64,000 bases of DNA from Aquibium microcysteis. GTDB taxonomy: Bacteria > Pseudomonadota > Alphaproteobacteria > Rhizobiales > Rhizobiaceae. Positions within the stretch are counted from its first letter, which is position 1, and each line of letters begins with the position of its first letter. Position numbers and translations under genes: made by a program. The stretch spans positions 4,144,001-4,208,000 of the forward strand of contig NZ_CP061080.1 in the NCBI RefSeq assembly GCF_014495845.1, written 5' to 3'. The notes beneath the pieces were generated by a model that saw nothing but the letters and a program-made list of their open reading frames with translations, was not told where the DNA came from and did not search any database. Of the stretch, positions 7,272 through 16,673 are shown in pieces.

Positions 7272-7922
7272 ATGGACACCCCCGCCTCCGACCTCCTGCT
7301 CCTCAACGCCGTGGAAGCCCGCGTGCTGGGTTCGCTCATCGAGAAGAAGGAGCTGACCCCCGACGTCTACCCGCTGTCGCTCAACGCCACCCAGTCGGCG
7401 ACCAACCAGAAGACCGCGCGCGAGCCGGTGATGAGCCTCGATCCGGCAGACATCCACCGTGCCTTCAAGTCGCTGATCGAGAAGGGGCTGGTGCGGCAGG
7501 TGCTCGGCTCCCGCGTCGAGCGCTACGAGCACCTCCTGTCGCAGCGATTCTCGCTCACCCGCGGCCAGACCTCGCTGATCGGCCTGATGCTGCTGCGCGG
7601 ACCGCAGACGGCGCATGAACTCATGGCGCGCGCGGAACGGATGGCGCGCTACGCCAATGTCGAGGAGCTTCTGGCCGACATCGACCTCTTGATCGGCCGC
7701 AAGACGCCGCTCGTCCAGCTCGTCGAGCGCGGCCCCGGCCAGCGCGAGGACCGCTACGCGCATCTGCTCTGCGGCCCGGTGGCCGCTGCCCCACGCTCTG
7801 CTGCCCCGGCACGCGCCTTCGCCGCGGCCGATACGTCCAACCTCGAGGCGCGCGTGGCCGCGCTCGAAACGGAGGTTGCCGACCTCCGTGCGATGCTCGA
7901 GAGCCTGACCGGGAACGGCTGA
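7272..7922 (+). CDS. YceH family protein (DUF480)
   Basis: The 216-residue protein carries the DUF480 fold of two winged-helix domains. Family signatures include EARVLGSLIEKKELTPDVYPLSLN (about 12-35), ATQSATNQKTAREPVMSLD and YEHLLSQRF. A C-terminal coiled segment (NLEARVAALETEVADLRAML) follows. The start at 7272 is chosen because homologues begin just before LLLNAVEARVLGSLIEKK; a frame open from 7230 would read into the repeat. The biochemical role is unknown. DNA or RNA binding is plausible from the fold. Confidence 0.85.
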   Translation: MDTPASDLLLLNAVEARVLGSLIEKKELTPDVYPLSLNATQSATNQKTAREPVMSLDPADIHRAFKSLIEKGLVRQVLGSRVERYEHLLSQRFSLTRGQTSLIGLMLLRGPQTAHELMARAERMARYANVEELLADIDLLIGRKTPLVQLVERGPGQREDRYAHLLCGPVAAAPRSAAPARAFAAADTSNLEARVAALETEVADLRAMLESLTGNG

Positions 7923-8027
7923 CGGCCTTTTTCTCCCCCGTCCTCCACCGCTTGATCCCCGTCAAGCCGCCTGCCTCGCCGTCCGGCTATCACCCTTCCC
8001 GACGACGGAAAGGGAGCTTGCCTTCGA

Positions 8028-8375
8028 ATGGCGACCACGAACTGGAACGACCTCATCAGCCAGACGAGCGGGCGCATGGCCGCCGTCCGCGCGGGCATGC
8101 CGGACGTGGCCGCCGGCTTCGCCCAGCTTGCCAAGGCCGCCATCGCACCGGGTGCGCTCGATTCGAAGACCAAGGAACTGATCGCGCTCGCCATCGGCAT
8201 CGCAGCGCGCTGCGACGGTTGCCTCGCCTTCCACGTCAAGGCCGCCATCCGCTATGGCGCCACCCGCGAGGAGGTGCTGGAGACCATCGGCGTGGCCGTC
8301 TACATGGGCGGCGGCCCATCGATGATCTACGGTGCCGAAGCGCTCGACGCCTACGACGCGCTCGCCGCCGCTTGA
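8028..8375 (+). CDS. AhpD-like carboxymuconolactone decarboxylase family protein
   Basis: This small protein (115 residues) has the alkylhydroperoxidase core TKELIALAIGIAARCDGCLAFH, with the redox CxxC pair at about residues 62-65 and the following His. Family members reduce peroxides through a thiol pair or act as decarboxylases; the CxxC-xxx-H arrangement favours the AhpD-type redox role. It sits before the methionine sulfoxide reductase gene, so an oxidative-stress grouping is plausible. AGGGAG precedes the start. Confidence 0.85.
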   Translation: MATTNWNDLISQTSGRMAAVRAGMPDVAAGFAQLAKAAIAPGALDSKTKELIALAIGIAARCDGCLAFHVKAAIRYGATREEVLETIGVAVYMGGGPSMIYGAEALDAYDALAAA

Positions 8376-8456
8376 TTTCACGCAAGCGTGTTGGCGCTTG
8401 ATTTTGCGGGGCGGCGGAACGGCGCTATCTCTCTTGCCAACAGGGAGATGTCCGCC

Positions 8457-9056
8457 ATGCTGCGCATGCTGATCGCCGCCACGCTCGCCACTTTCGCCGC
8501 CTCGGCTTCGCCTGCCGCCGCGCAGCAGACCGAAAGCGCCATCTTCGCCGGCGGCTGTTTCTGGTGCATCGAGTCCGACATGGACAAGGTGCCGGGCGTC
8601 ACCGCCACCACCTCGGGCTATTCCGGCGGCACGCTGCAGAACCCGACCTATCCGAACCACGAGGGCCACCGCGAGGTGCTGAAGGTCGATTTCGATCCCT
8701 CGAAAGTGTCCTTCGCGCAGCTGGCCGACATCTTTTTCCGCTCCGTGGACCCGACCGATGCCGGCGGACAGTTCTGCGATCGCGGGCACGCCTATACGAC
8801 GGCGATCTACGTGGCGGACGACAAGCAGAAGCAGGCGGCCGAGAAGGCCAGGGCGGCCGCACAGGCGGAACTCGGCAAGCCGATCGTCACGCCGATCGAG
8901 ATGGCGGGCACCTTCTGGGCGGCAGAAGACTATCACCAGGACTACTACAGGAAGAATCCGATCCGCTATCGCTACTACCGCGGCGCCTGCGGCCGCAACG
9001 ATCGCGTCGAGGCCCTGTGGGGCAACGCGGCTTACCAGGGCATCCCTGCGCACTGA
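8457..9056 (+). CDS. msrA: Exported peptide-methionine (S)-S-oxide reductase
   Basis: MsrA repairs the S epimer of oxidised methionine. The motif AGGCFWCIESDMDKVPGV contains catalytic Cys34. GHREVLKVDFDPSKVSFAQL, GGQFCDRGHAYTTAIY and EDYHQDYYRKNP are family blocks. An N-terminal signal peptide (MLRMLIAATLATFAASASPA, then AAAQQ) makes it periplasmic. ATG 8457 is preferred because AGGGAG lies nine bases upstream; ATG 8448 would sit against that site. The mature protein is of normal length. Confidence 0.92.
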   Translation: MLRMLIAATLATFAASASPAAAQQTESAIFAGGCFWCIESDMDKVPGVTATTSGYSGGTLQNPTYPNHEGHREVLKVDFDPSKVSFAQLADIFFRSVDPTDAGGQFCDRGHAYTTAIYVADDKQKQAAEKARAAAQAELGKPIVTPIEMAGTFWAAEDYHQDYYRKNPIRYRYYRGACGRNDRVEALWGNAAYQGIPAH

Positions 9057-9293
9057 CGGAACGGCCGCGGGCGTACGGGACGGACTACCGCCCCCGCTTC
9101 GCAGTTTCCTTCGCCGGGACAGAGGGCGCCGATGCTCCCGATCCGGATGTACCGTTTAACGTTTTTCAATCCTGTTTGCCGTTTCTTGGCGTGAAACCGC
9201 GCCGATTGCGGCGGGTGGCCGTTGCGTTAACCGCTTGGCGGGCTGCCGGGTGCTAAGGAGCCGGCGAGATCGAGACAACCAACCTGGTAGCCC

Positions 9294-11696
9294 GTGTCCG
9301 CCTTGAACCGCCTTCCAGCAGCCGTCGCCGCCGTCCTCCGCGGGCTCGTCGCGCAGTCCCCGCTGGGCCGCTGGTACCGCCTCAGCGGCCTTGCGCCCGA
9401 CGCGTCGCCGGAAGTCGCCAGCATTCGCGCGGCGCAGATGCGGTCCATGCTCCGCTACACGCCCGTGATGATGGGGGCCAACGTCGTCAACGCCCTGTGC
9501 GTCCTGATCGGCATCGTGCAACAGGTCGCGAATGCCGTCCTGCTCGCCCTCTGGACCGCTCTGGTCATCGCATTCGCGCTTCAGGCGATGGCGGTTTGGA
9601 TAGCGGGCCGCCATCGTCCGCCGCGTGAGAAGGTGTCGTCCCGGGGACTTTGGCGGACCACCCGCCAGGCTGCACTGCTCGGGCTGCTCTGGGGCATCCT
9701 GCCGGCTGTCTGGTATCCCGAACTGGATCAGTGGGGCCAGATCCTCGTCGGCACGCTGGTGACCGGTATGATCTGCTGCGGCGCCTTCGCTCTCGCGACG
9801 GTCCCTTCGGCCGGGACGGCCTATGTGTTGGCCCTGATGGCCGGCAGTCTCGTCGGCCTCATCCGGGCCGACATTCCCCATGCCGAGGTGATCGCGGTCC
9901 TGCTGCTCGCCTATGCGGTCGCCGTCACCTACGCCGTGTTCGGCACCGGTAAGCTGTTCGTGGAGCACTTCGAAGCCGAAACCGCCCTGAAGCACAATGG
10001 TGAGGTCATCCAGCTGCTCCTCAACGAGTTCGAGGAGAACGGGTCCGACTGGCTGTTCGAACTCGACGAGCACCTGCGCATCGTCTCCTGTTCCCCTCGA
10101 TTCCTCGATGTCGTCGCCGACGAGGAGCACGATCTGCGCGGCCGGCGCTTCGGCGACCTTCTCGCAGCGGCCGGGCAGAAATCGCTGTTCGCCGCCCTCC
10201 AGGGCGGCCGCGCCTTCCGCGACGTCGTTGTGGAGGCCGGCGGGCCGGACGGCACCCGCTGGTGGTCGGTCACGGCCGGCCCGCTCTTCGACTCCGAGGG
10301 CAGGATCTGCGGCTGGCGCGGGGTCGGCTCCGACGTCACCGAGGCGAAACTCGCCAAGGACCGGATCGTCTGGATGGCCACGACCGATCAGCTGACGGGC
10401 CTGCCGAACCGCCTTCACTTCCGCGAACGCGCCGAGCGCGCCATCGACCGCTGCCGCGCCTCCGGCGCGCAGGTGGGGCTCGCGAGCCTCGACCTCGACG
10501 GCTTCAAGCAGGTCAACGACACGCTGGGCCATGCGGCGGGCGACGAACTCCTCGCCCGGATCGCGTTGCGCCTGCACGATTTCGCCCGCGACGGCGTCAC
10601 CATCGGGCGGCTCGGCGGCGACGAGTTCGGCGTTCTGATCGAGTGCGAGGCAGGAAGCGGCTCCATGGTCGGACTGCTCGAGAAGATCGTGGTCGCGATA
10701 TCGGCACCCATCGCCATCGGCGACAGCACCGTCTCCGTCGGAGGAACCGCCGGGCTTGCCGTTACCCGATCCGCCGACGAGGACATCGATCGCCTGATGA
10801 GCAACGCCGATACGGCGCTCTACGCGGCCAAGGAACAGCAGCGCGGCTCTGTCGTCCGGTTCTCCGAGGCGATGCAGAAATCGGCCGACGAGAAACGCGG
10901 CCTGGCCGACGACCTCAAGCTGGCCGTCGCCGAGCGCCAGCTGGAACTTCACTACCAGCCCATCGTCGATGCGAGTACCCTGCGGGTCGTCGCCGCCGAA
11001 GCGCTGCTGCGATGGCGCCACCCGCGACGCGGGCTGCTGTCGCCGGAAGCCTTCATCGGCATCGCGGAAGCGACCGGTCAGATCGGCCGCATCGGCAACT
11101 GGGTGCTTCAACAGGCCTGCCGCGACGCCGCCGCATGGCCCGACCACGTCGGCGTCGCCGTCAACGTGTCGCCCGCCCAGCTGGTGACGAACGGAACCGG
11201 CGCCGCCGTCCGTGCCGCGCTCGCGACCAGCGGCCTCCCCGCTGGCCGTCTCGAACTAGAGATCACCGAAGCAGTCTTCGTCCGGCATGGAACCCAGGCT
11301 GAGGAGTTCATGCGCGACATGAACGGCGTCGGCGTCCGGATCGCGCTCGACGATTTCGGCACCGGCTACTCCTCGCTCGGCTACATCACGCGCTTCCCCG
11401 TCGGTAAGCTGAAGATCGACCGGTCCTTCGTCTCCGGCGGCGCCGCCATCAAGGAGCGGAACGCCATCATCTCGGCGATCGTCGGCATCGCGCGATCGCT
11501 GAACATGATCACGACCGCCGAAGGCGTCGAGAACCCCGGCGAACTGGCCTGGGTGCGCAATCTCGGCTGCACCCAGATCCAGGGCTATCACGTCGCGCGG
11601 CCGATGACCGCCGCCGACTTCGCGGCCTACTTGCTCAGCCGGGAGCCCGAACTGGAGGTCGTCGTGCGTCAGAGGCCCGCAGCGATCATGGCCTGA
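9294..11696 (+). CDS. Membrane-bound GGDEF-EAL protein with PAS domain
   Basis: This 800-residue protein has five or six membrane helices (about 50-220), a PAS-like sensor (about 245-355), a GGDEF domain (about 365-520) and an EAL domain (about 545-785). GGDEFGVL is intact, so cyclic-di-GMP synthesis is possible. The EAL motif (AEALLRWRHP), LELEITEAVF and LDDFGTGYSSLGYI are intact, so hydrolysis is possible too. The start is GTG 9294 with only a weak ribosome-binding site. The 9057-9293 gap upstream shows nothing clear. Confidence 0.92.
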   Translation: MSALNRLPAAVAAVLRGLVAQSPLGRWYRLSGLAPDASPEVASIRAAQMRSMLRYTPVMMGANVVNALCVLIGIVQQVANAVLLALWTALVIAFALQAMAVWIAGRHRPPREKVSSRGLWRTTRQAALLGLLWGILPAVWYPELDQWGQILVGTLVTGMICCGAFALATVPSAGTAYVLALMAGSLVGLIRADIPHAEVIAVLLLAYAVAVTYAVFGTGKLFVEHFEAETALKHNGEVIQLLLNEFEENGSDWLFELDEHLRIVSCSPRFLDVVADEEHDLRGRRFGDLLAAAGQKSLFAALQGGRAFRDVVVEAGGPDGTRWWSVTAGPLFDSEGRICGWRGVGSDVTEAKLAKDRIVWMATTDQLTGLPNRLHFRERAERAIDRCRASGAQVGLASLDLDGFKQVNDTLGHAAGDELLARIALRLHDFARDGVTIGRLGGDEFGVLIECEAGSGSMVGLLEKIVVAISAPIAIGDSTVSVGGTAGLAVTRSADEDIDRLMSNADTALYAAKEQQRGSVVRFSEAMQKSADEKRGLADDLKLAVAERQLELHYQPIVDASTLRVVAAEALLRWRHPRRGLLSPEAFIGIAEATGQIGRIGNWVLQQACRDAAAWPDHVGVAVNVSPAQLVTNGTGAAVRAALATSGLPAGRLELEITEAVFVRHGTQAEEFMRDMNGVGVRIALDDFGTGYSSLGYITRFPVGKLKIDRSFVSGGAAIKERNAIISAIVGIARSLNMITTAEGVENPGELAWVRNLGCTQIQGYHVARPMTAADFAAYLLSREPELEVVVRQRPAAIMA

Positions 11697-11813
11697 TGCC
11701 GGCATGGCCGGCCGCTGGAGCAGCCGTCCGTCGACACCGGTATCAGGCGAAAGACAGCCGCGAAAGCCGGGACCTTGAGCATGCGGAGCGAACGAGGACG
11801 ATCGCGACGCGCT

Positions 11814-12239
11814 TCAGGCCAGCCGGGCGTCGAGCGAGACCTGGATCGCGCCGAGTGCCTTCGAGACCGGGCAGCCGGCCTTCGCCTTCTCCGCCAGCGA
11901 AACGAAGGTGCCTTCGTCGATGCCCGGCACGGTGCCCGTCACCTGCAGCGCGCTGGCGGTGATGCCGGTTCCCGGCACCAGCGTCACCACCGCCCGTGCC
12001 TCGAGCTTTTCGGCCGGGGTGCCGTTCTCCGCCAGGAAATGCGACAGCTGCATGGCGAAGCAGCCGGCATGGGCCGCCGCGATCAGCTCCTCGGGGTTGG
12101 TGCCGGAACGGCCGGACTCGTCCTCGAAGCGGGATTTGAACGAATAGGGCAGCGACTTCAGCGCGCCGCTCTGCGCCTCCAGCGTTCCGCTCCCATCCTT
12201 CAGGGCGCCTCTCCACACGGCGGTTGCATGGCGATCCAT
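11814..12239 (-). CDS. osmC: OsmC family peroxiredoxin
   Basis: OsmC proteins reduce organic hydroperoxides with two cysteines. The 141-residue product shows NPEELIAAAHAGCFAMQLSHFL with the first Cys and KAKAGCPVSKAL with the second. The start MDRHATAVWRG is chosen because AAGGAG lies eight bases upstream and homologues begin there; an in-frame ATG five codons earlier is less likely. It converges with the GGDEF-EAL gene and lies downstream of the UbiH-type gene on the same strand. Confidence 0.9.
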   Translation of the reverse strand: MDRHATAVWRGALKDGSGTLEAQSGALKSLPYSFKSRFEDESGRSGTNPEELIAAAHAGCFAMQLSHFLAENGTPAEKLEARAVVTLVPGTGITASALQVTGTVPGIDEGTFVSLAEKAKAGCPVSKALGAIQVSLDARLA

Positions 12240-12404
12240 CGTCGTCTCCTTCATCTTGCGTCCCGGCTCCTCCGGGCGGACGACAACGCGCGGACGCGGC
12301 GCCCGTTCAACGTATTCCCGCGAACACGCGGCCTCATGCGCGAATTTGGCGACACCCGCATGTCGCATGCGTCGCGCCACCGCAGCCCGGCGCCGCAGCC
12401 GCGC

Positions 12405-13652
12405 TCAGATCGGTTCGCCGCGCAGCAGGTTCGGTGCCGGGCCCGCCAGCCCGGCCGCCTGGCGGATGAAGAAGTCCTTCAGTGCCGGCACCCGGTCGAC
12501 CATGCCGAGCCCGATGTCGCGGATCGTCCGCAACGGACCGAAATCGTTCGAGAACATCCGGTTCAGCACGTCGGTCGTGACGCCCATCTGAACCGTGTCG
12601 AAGCGTCTCCATCGGGCATAGCGCTGAAGCACGTCGACGGCACCGATGTCCTCGCCCATCCTGTCCGCCTCCACCACGACCTGCGCCAGCGCGGCGGCGT
12701 CCTTGAAGCCGAGGTTGAGGCCCTGGCCGGCGATCGGGTGGATGCCGTGCGCGGCATCGCCGGCGAGCGCGAAGCGCGGTGCGACGAATTCGCGCGCCAG
12801 CGTCAGCCCGAGCGGCCACGCCTTGCGCGGTCCCTCAACCCGGATGTCGCCGAGCTTGAGGCCGAAGCGCAGTTCGAGTTCCGTCTCGAAGACGATGTCG
12901 TCTTCGGCCACCAGCCGGTCGGCCTCGGCGGTCCGCTCGGTCCAGACGATCGAGGATCGGTTCGTCCCGTCCGCGGCGGGCATCAGCGGCAGGATCGCGA
13001 AGGGGCCTGCCGGCAGGAAGTGCTCTTCGGCCCGGCCGCCGTGCGGGCGTTCGTGCGCGACCGTGCAGACGATGCCCGACTGGCCGTAGTCCCAGTGCAC
13101 GGTCCTGATCCCCGCCATGTCGCGCAGCCGCGACTTCACGCCGTCGGCCGCCACGAGCAGCCGCGCCGTGATCGTCGCCCCGGCCGCCAGCCTGACGGTG
13201 ACGCAGGCGCCATCGACGTCGAAGCCCTCGACCGCCGTCCCCTCGAGGATCGCGATGCCGAGCTCGCCCGCGCGCCGACGCAGCGCCGCGTTCATCGCCC
13301 TGTTCGGGATCATGTGGGCGAAGCTCTCTCCCTCTGCCACCTCGCCGTCGAAAGTCAGGAACACCGGCCGCACCGGATCGCTCGTGCGCGAATCCGTCAC
13401 GATCATCTCGGTGATCGGCTGCGCCTGCGGCAGGATCTCGTCCCAGCAGCCGAGTTGCTCGAGCATCCGCCGGGCTGCGGCCGCCACGGCGGAGGCGCGG
13501 ACGTCGCGCTCCCACACGCCGGCCGGTGCGGCATCCACCAGGGTGATCGCGAGCCCGGGGCGCGACTGGGCGATCGCGACAGCAGCCGCGAGGCCGACGT
13601 ATCCCGCCCCCGCCACCACGATGTCGGCGCGCTCTGATCCTTCATGCGTCAT
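12405..13652 (-). CDS. UbiH/UbiF/COQ6 family FAD-dependent hydroxylase
   Basis: This is an FAD monooxygenase of the ubiquinone-ring hydroxylase family, 415 residues from ATG 13652. The ADP-binding motif DIVVAGAGYVGLAAA is at the N-terminus. The DG motif is LLVAADGVKSRLR, and the GD motif is FALAGDAAHGIHPIAGQGLN. AGGAG seven bases upstream favours the second of two adjacent ATGs. It is divergent from tesB. The family points to hydroxylation of the ubiquinone ring, but which carbon is modified cannot be told. Confidence 0.88.
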   Translation of the reverse strand: MTHEGSERADIVVAGAGYVGLAAAVAIAQSRPGLAITLVDAAPAGVWERDVRASAVAAAARRMLEQLGCWDEILPQAQPITEMIVTDSRTSDPVRPVFLTFDGEVAEGESFAHMIPNRAMNAALRRRAGELGIAILEGTAVEGFDVDGACVTVRLAAGATITARLLVAADGVKSRLRDMAGIRTVHWDYGQSGIVCTVAHERPHGGRAEEHFLPAGPFAILPLMPAADGTNRSSIVWTERTAEADRLVAEDDIVFETELELRFGLKLGDIRVEGPRKAWPLGLTLAREFVAPRFALAGDAAHGIHPIAGQGLNLGFKDAAALAQVVVEADRMGEDIGAVDVLQRYARWRRFDTVQMGVTTDVLNRMFSNDFGPLRTIRDIGLGMVDRVPALKDFFIRQAAGLAGPAPNLLRGEPI

Positions 13653-13759
13653 CATCGAACTCCTCGCGGCGCCGTGCCGCAGCTTGACTTCACCTGCCTG
13701 GCTGGTCGAAACCGGCTCGTCGGCCGGAGGCGGCGAGACGACGGAAGGAGCCAGCACCG

Positions 13760-14626
13760 ATGTCTTCAGCCATGCAGGAACTTCTGTCCATTCTCGACCT
13801 GGAGCGGCTGGAGCACAACCTGTTTCGTGGTCGCAGCCCGCAGACCGCCTGGCAGCGCGTCTTCGGCGGCCAGACGATCGGCCAGGCCCTCGTCGCCGCG
13901 CAGCGCACCGTCGATCCGGCTCGCCGTGTCCATTCCCTGCACGGCTACTTCATGCGCCCGGGCGACACCAAGGTGCCGATCGTCTACGAGGTCGACCGCA
14001 TCCGCGACGGCCTTTCCTTCAACACGCGGCGCGTCGTTGCGATCCAGCACGGCCACGCGATCTTTTCGCTCGAGGCGTCCTTCCAGCTGGTCGAGGAGGG
14101 CCTGGACCATCAGGTCCCCATGCCGCTCGGCGTACCGGCACCCGAGGACCTCAGGACGCAGCGCGAACTGCTCGACACGATGGAGGGCGTGCCGGAGGTC
14201 ATCCGCCGGTTCTGGGCACGCGAGCGCCCGCTCGAGATCAAGCCTGTCAGCATCGAGCACTACGTCAGCCGCGACAGGCTGCCGCCGCAGCAGAACATCT
14301 GGATCCGCGCGACCGGACCGGTGCCCGGCGCCTGGCCGATCCAGAGCGCGATCCTGGCCTACCTGTCGGACATGACCCTGCTCGACACTGCGACCTTCCC
14401 GCATGGCCGCGCCGTCTTCGATCCCGACCTGCAGGTCGCGAGCCTCGACCATGCGATGTGGTTCCACCGCGACGATCCGCTGGACGACTGGCTGCTCTAC
14501 ACGCAGGACAGTCCCTCCTCATCCGGTTCGCGCGGGTTGTCCCGCGGCGCGATCTACAACCGCACAGGCCTGCTGATCGCCTCCGTGGCGCAGGAAGGGC
14601 TGATCAGGCTGCGCTCAAAAGCCTAA
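13760..14626 (+). CDS. tesB: Acyl-CoA thioesterase II
   Basis: TesB cleaves acyl-CoA to free acid and CoA in the cytoplasm. The 288-residue protein is a double hot-dog fold. N-terminal RVFGGQTIGQALVAAQRTV and HSLHGYFMRPGD are family signatures. LSDMTLLDTA carries the catalytic Asp, and SLDHAMWFHR and RGLSRGAIYNRTGLLIASVAQEGLIR complete the C-terminal domain. It sits upstream of glnK-amtB but is separated from them by a terminator, so it is not part of that operon. Confidence 0.94.
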   Translation: MSSAMQELLSILDLERLEHNLFRGRSPQTAWQRVFGGQTIGQALVAAQRTVDPARRVHSLHGYFMRPGDTKVPIVYEVDRIRDGLSFNTRRVVAIQHGHAIFSLEASFQLVEEGLDHQVPMPLGVPAPEDLRTQRELLDTMEGVPEVIRRFWARERPLEIKPVSIEHYVSRDRLPPQQNIWIRATGPVPGAWPIQSAILAYLSDMTLLDTATFPHGRAVFDPDLQVASLDHAMWFHRDDPLDDWLLYTQDSPSSSGSRGLSRGAIYNRTGLLIASVAQEGLIRLRSKA

Positions 14627-14632
14627 ATCATA

Positions 14633-14652
14633 GGCAAAATCGTAATTTTGCC
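14633..14652. promoter_or_regulatory. Perfect AT-rich palindrome after tesB
   Basis: GGCAAAAT-CGTA-ATTTTGCC is an 8-bp perfect inverted repeat seven bases after the tesB stop codon and about 100 bp before the putative sigma-54 promoter of glnK. That is a typical enhancer distance, but it lacks the GCAC/GTGC ends of NtrC sites. It may instead be an mRNA 3' hairpin of tesB. Confidence 0.4.
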
Positions 14653-14691
14653 CACATTACAGCCCGCTGATTGTGCAGCGCGATAGACCCG

Positions 14692-14714
14692 GCTTCGCCG
14701 GCGAAGCGTTTTTT
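14692..14714 (+). terminator. Rho-independent terminator of tesB
   Basis: GCTTCG-CCGG-CGAAGC is followed by G and six T residues (14709-14714). The strong short stem with a T-run is a standard intrinsic terminator and isolates tesB from glnK. Confidence 0.75.
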
Positions 14715-14748
14715 CAGTCATTTCAGAAGCTTGGGGGCTTCGTGCGCG

Positions 14749-14765
14749 AATTGGCACGGAGCTTG
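14749..14765 (+). promoter_or_regulatory. Putative sigma-54 promoter of glnK-amtB
   Basis: TTGGCACG-N4-TTGAA matches the -24 element TTGGCACG perfectly and the -12 element partly (TTGA for TTGC). It ends 87 bp before the glnK start. glnK-amtB operons in this group are normally driven by NtrC and sigma-54, which fits, but the -12 mismatch leaves doubt. Confidence 0.45.
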
Positions 14766-14852
14766 AATCTGCATGGTCACGCACCGGGCGCGGAGACGTG
14801 GTCCGGAGTGTCTGTAAACGCGGGGACCCGCACAATCGAAGGGTGAAACCTG

Positions 14853-15191
14853 ATGAAGATCGTGATGGCTATCATAAAGCCGTTCAAGCTCGACGAGGTG
14901 CGCGAAGCGCTGACCGCCGTGGGCATCCAGGGGCTGACCGTCACCGAGGTGAAAGGCTACGGACGCCAGAAGGGGCACACGGAAATCTATCGCGGCGCGG
15001 AATACGCCGTCAGTTTCCTGCCCAAGATCAAGATCGAACTAGCCGTCAGTTCCGACATGGTCGACAAGGCCGTCGACGCGATCAGCAGCGCCGCCAAGAC
15101 CGGCCAGATCGGCGACGGCAAGATCTTCGTCTACGCGATCGATCAGGCCGTGCGTATCCGCACCGGCGAGACCGACGTCGACGCGCTTTGA
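14853..15191 (+). CDS. glnK: Nitrogen regulatory protein P-II
   Basis: P-II proteins sense 2-oxoglutarate, ATP and glutamine status. This 112-residue copy has KGYGRQKGHTEIYRGAEYAVSFLPK, where Tyr51 in the T-loop is the uridylylation site, and the C-terminal signature GDGKIFVYAIDQAVRIRTGE. It is 28 bp before amtB. By family precedent it plugs AmtB when nitrogen is plentiful. Linkage to amtB identifies it as GlnK rather than GlnB. Confidence 0.95.
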   Translation: MKIVMAIIKPFKLDEVREALTAVGIQGLTVTEVKGYGRQKGHTEIYRGAEYAVSFLPKIKIELAVSSDMVDKAVDAISSAAKTGQIGDGKIFVYAIDQAVRIRTGETDVDAL

Positions 15192-15219
15192 CAGCCATTT
15201 CGATTTCAAGGAGACACCA

Positions 15220-16611
15220 ATGAGCCTTTCCAGCAACTTGAAGATCGCGATGCGCACGGCGTCGCTCGGCGGTCTCGCCGCCGCCCTCGGGCCGGTCATC
15301 GCCTTCGCCCAGGAGGCAGCACCTGCGGCAACTGAAGCGGCCGAGGCGGCAGCTCCGGTCATGGACAAGGGCGACACCGCCTGGATGATGATGTCGACCG
15401 TGCTGGTCCTCTTCATGATCCTGCCGGGTCTCGCCCTCTTCTACGGCGGCCTCGTACGCGCCAAGAACATGCTCTCGGTGCTGATGCAGTGCACCGGCAT
15501 CACGGCCCTCGTCATCGTGATCTGGGTTCTCTGGGGCTATTCCTTCGCCTTCGGTGGCTCCACCAGCCCGTTCTGGGGCGGTCTCGGCAAGCTCTTCCTC
15601 TCGGGTGTGAACGCCGACAGCATGGCGGCCACCTTCTCCGACGGGTACGTCATCCCCGAATTCGTCTTCATCTGCTTCCAGATGACCTTCGCCTGCATCA
15701 CGCCGGCGCTGATCGTCGGCGCCTTCGCCGAGCGCATCAAGTTCCGCGCCGTCATGCTCTTCGTGGCGCTGTGGGTCACCGTGGTCTACTTCCCGGTCGC
15801 CCACATGGTCTGGGACGCCAACGGCCTGATCTTCACCGGCGCCCATGCCGGCGGCATCGCGGCCCTCGACTTCGCGGGCGGAACCGTCGTCCACATCAAT
15901 GCCGGCATCGCCGGTCTCGTCGGCGCCATGATCGTCGGCAAGCGCACCGGCTACGGTAAGGACAACATGGCGCCCCACTCCATGACCCTCACCATGGTCG
16001 GCGCGTCGATCCTCTTCGTCGGCTGGTTCGGCTTCAACGCCGGCTCCAACCTCGAGGCGAACGGCGGTGCCGCACTGGCGATGATCAACACCTTCACCGC
16101 CACCGCCGGCGCCATCCTCGCCTGGGTCGCCATCGAAGGCATGTCGCGCGGCAAGGCGTCGATGCTGGGCGCCGCCTCCGGCGTCGTTGCCGGCCTGGTC
16201 GCCGTCACCCCCGCGGCCGGCCTGATCGGCCCGGTCGGCGCGATCGTGCTCGGCGCAATCGCCAGCGTCGTCTGCTACTATTTCGTCGCGGTCGTGAAGA
16301 TCAAGGCGGGCTACGACGACTCGCTCGACGTCTTCGGCATCCACGGCATCGGCGGCATCGTCGGCGCCATCGGCACGGGCGTCTTCGCCTCGAGCTCGCT
16401 CGGCGGCATCGGCTATGCCGAAGGCGTCACCATGGGTGGCCAGGTCTACTCGCAGGTCGTCGCCGTCCTCATCACCATCGTCTGGTGCGGCATCGCCTCG
16501 GCGATCCTCTACAAGCTGGTCGACCTGCTCGTCGGCCTGCGCCCGACGGTGGAAGCCGAGCGTCAGGGCCTCGACCTCAACTCGCACGGCGAAGTCGCCT
16601 ATCACTCCTGA
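15220..16611 (+). CDS. amtB: Ammonium transporter
   Basis: AmtB conducts ammonium across the inner membrane. The 463-residue protein starts with a signal-like segment ending IAFAQEAAPAA, then an 11-helix Amt core. DKGDTAWMMMSTVLVLFMILPG, the TFACITPALIVGAFAERIKF block, FAGGTVVHINAG (pore His) and DVFGIHGIGGIVGAIGTG (second pore His) are diagnostic. The GlnK-binding C-tail reads VEAERQGLDLNSHGEVAYHS. A strong terminator follows. Confidence 0.95.
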   Translation: MSLSSNLKIAMRTASLGGLAAALGPVIAFAQEAAPAATEAAEAAAPVMDKGDTAWMMMSTVLVLFMILPGLALFYGGLVRAKNMLSVLMQCTGITALVIVIWVLWGYSFAFGGSTSPFWGGLGKLFLSGVNADSMAATFSDGYVIPEFVFICFQMTFACITPALIVGAFAERIKFRAVMLFVALWVTVVYFPVAHMVWDANGLIFTGAHAGGIAALDFAGGTVVHINAGIAGLVGAMIVGKRTGYGKDNMAPHSMTLTMVGASILFVGWFGFNAGSNLEANGGAALAMINTFTATAGAILAWVAIEGMSRGKASMLGAASGVVAGLVAVTPAAGLIGPVGAIVLGAIASVVCYYFVAVVKIKAGYDDSLDVFGIHGIGGIVGAIGTGVFASSSLGGIGYAEGVTMGGQVYSQVVAVLITIVWCGIASAILYKLVDLLVGLRPTVEAERQGLDLNSHGEVAYHS

Positions 16612-16673
16612 TCCGGCGGTTCGCGTCGCCCCGCGGCGCGGACATCCGGAACTTGACCGCATCCTCCCTGACT

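Noticed and set aside
9057..9293. Possible regulatory RNA or small gene before the GGDEF-EAL gene
   Set aside because: The gap has a few TTAA and AACG words but no full CtrA site, stable hairpin or start codon with a good ribosome-binding site.
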